Shown: one piece after another, positions 63,318-64,000 of the stretch | Position numbering within the stretch: the stretch's first letter is position 1 | Layout of the letters: each line of letters starts with the position of its first letter | Origin: Sinotaia quadrata | Taxonomy: Eukaryota > Mollusca > Gastropoda > Architaenioglossa > Viviparidae | Length of the DNA: 64,000 nucleotides | NCBI GenBank assembly: GCA_028829895.1 | Contig: CM054179.1 | Coordinates: 39,488,617 to 39,552,616 of the forward strand | Direction of reading: 5' to 3' | The notes under the pieces: model-generated | What the model saw: the letters and a program-made list of their open reading frames with translations, nothing else | Told to the model about the DNA's origin: nothing | Databases searched by the model: none | Translations under genes and position numbers: made by a program

Positions 63318-64000
63318 CTAGGAGCCAGGGCTGTTAGGCTGGTACACAGGTACTGCTGCCGTGGAGAAAACTGGCAAAGTCTGGGTCACTGTCTGGGGGA
63401 GAGAGGAAGGGGATTGGGCAGTACCAAAGCCAGGCATGCCTGGTGACCCACTACGCACCACACCCATGGAATGTGTCAAAGCCACTAACCGTGGGTCTGG
63501 CTGTGACCCTGTTAATGGTCCACAGCTTGATGTCATGGTATGACTAGCAGCACCTGTTATCAACTGGCTAACACCTACAGTAACTGGAAGCCGATCTCGT
63601 TTAGATAGATTAACTGTCACCTGCCCTGTTGTCATATTACCAGAAGAAAGAACTTGCTGTGCTACTTGTGACAAGTGCTGACTCGTTTGCGGTTTTAAAT
63701 GCTGCGTAATTTGGTTTATCTGTTGTGAAACTGGCTGTGAACCTGTGCCAGAGGCCTGTGTAGTTAATGTGCTGAATTTAGGTAAAGCAGATGACTGGTG
63801 TGGGGATAAGGCTGAGTTTGTACAAACCATAGACTGCACAAATGAAAGCTGCCCAGAAGCTGGGAAGCCATTGATGCTAGGATAACTTGTGGTTACTGCC
63901 TGAAGCTGATGAGATCCACACTGTGACTGTTGCACTGTTGAAGCTTGTACCCAGGTTGGGTGGGAACCACTGGCTAACTGGGCAGCCAGAATAGGTTGTG
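63318..64000 (-). CDS. C-terminal exon of an unrecognised Gln/Ser/Thr-rich protein, 5' partial
   Basis: The frame is open from the window edge to TAG at 63318-63320 on the - strand: 226 residues plus two bases of another codon. The first visible residues are QPILAAQLASGSHPTWVQAS and the last are VPVYQPNSPGS. Composition is Gln, Ser, Thr, Pro, Val and Gly with very few charged residues and no membrane segment or known domain. The only charged cluster is LSKRDRLPV near the middle. This looks like the disordered tail of a nuclear or transcription-related protein, but I do not recognise the family. No internal start should be assumed; the exon continues to the right. GC content is clearly higher than in the flanking UTR, as expected of coding sequence. 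Confidence 0.8.
   Translation of the reverse strand, partial: QPILAAQLASGSHPTWVQASTVQQSQCGSHQLQAVTTSYPSINGFPASGQLSFVQSMVCTNSALSPHQSSALPKFSTLTTQASGTGSQPVSQQINQITQHLKPQTSQHLSQVAQQVLSSGNMTTGQVTVNLSKRDRLPVTVGVSQLITGAASHTMTSSCGPLTGSQPDPRLVALTHSMGVVRSGSPGMPGFGTAQSPSSLPQTVTQTLPVFSTAAVPVYQPNSPGS

Noticed and set aside
1..64000. CRISPR arrays, bacterial operons, riboswitches, tRNA or rRNA genes
   Set aside because: None seen. Repeats here are transposon ends, microsatellites and tandem units without regular spacers, and the gene structure is eukaryotic.

Overview
This is a piece of an animal nuclear genome. It is AT-rich, has long introns with GT-AG boundaries, and has no bacterial-style gene packing. 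The coding content and repeats (a piggyBac family, a hAT MITE, RNase H-bearing and other LINE relics, frequent TAGGCCT words) suit an invertebrate. A lophotrochozoan such as a gastropod mollusc is my guess, but the species cannot be fixed from the window.

The main gene is on the + strand: an Enhancer of polycomb homologue (EPC1/EPC2 family, scaffold of the NuA4/TIP60 histone acetyltransferase complex). Fourteen coding exons can be joined phase by phase between 7445 and 48565, giving 856 residues and a stop. Only the N-terminal exon(s), equivalent to roughly the first 50 residues of human EPC1, lie upstream of the window. Its 3' UTR probably runs to a poly(A) signal near 55690.

A second gene on the - strand enters from the right edge. 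Only its last coding exon is present (63318-64000+): a Gln/Ser/Thr/Pro-rich C-terminus that I do not recognise. Its likely 3' UTR runs back to about 55830, so the two genes converge tail to tail with about 0.1 kb between the inferred ends and roughly 7 kb of UTR each.

The introns hold most of the unusual material. 1-7444 is intron with a LINE relic. Intron 7602-10938 has a piggyBac remnant and a three-unit tandem hairpin array. Intron 11085-19362 has a hAT MITE (11523-12261) inside a duplicated repeat and a 3845-bp TIR element (13181-17025). Intron 20375-22561 has a piggyBac remnant and a 154-bp tandem duplication. Intron 24717-29451 has a 2922-bp TIR element (26381-29302). Intron 29632-32449 has two small inverted-repeat elements. 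Intron 33777-38159 has a piggyBac end. Intron 38963-44563 has an RNase H LINE fragment between two TIR-element ends, and a 125-bp triplication. Intron 44940-48489 has a complete 1074-bp piggyBac copy nested in a second piggyBac copy, which itself lies between arms of a foldback-like repeat.

The two large TIR elements share the terminal core TAGGTAG and are flanked by 7-bp direct repeats (ctcatat, ctgttag). They are the best candidates here for a little-described mobile-element group. I see no operon, CRISPR array, tRNA or rRNA.
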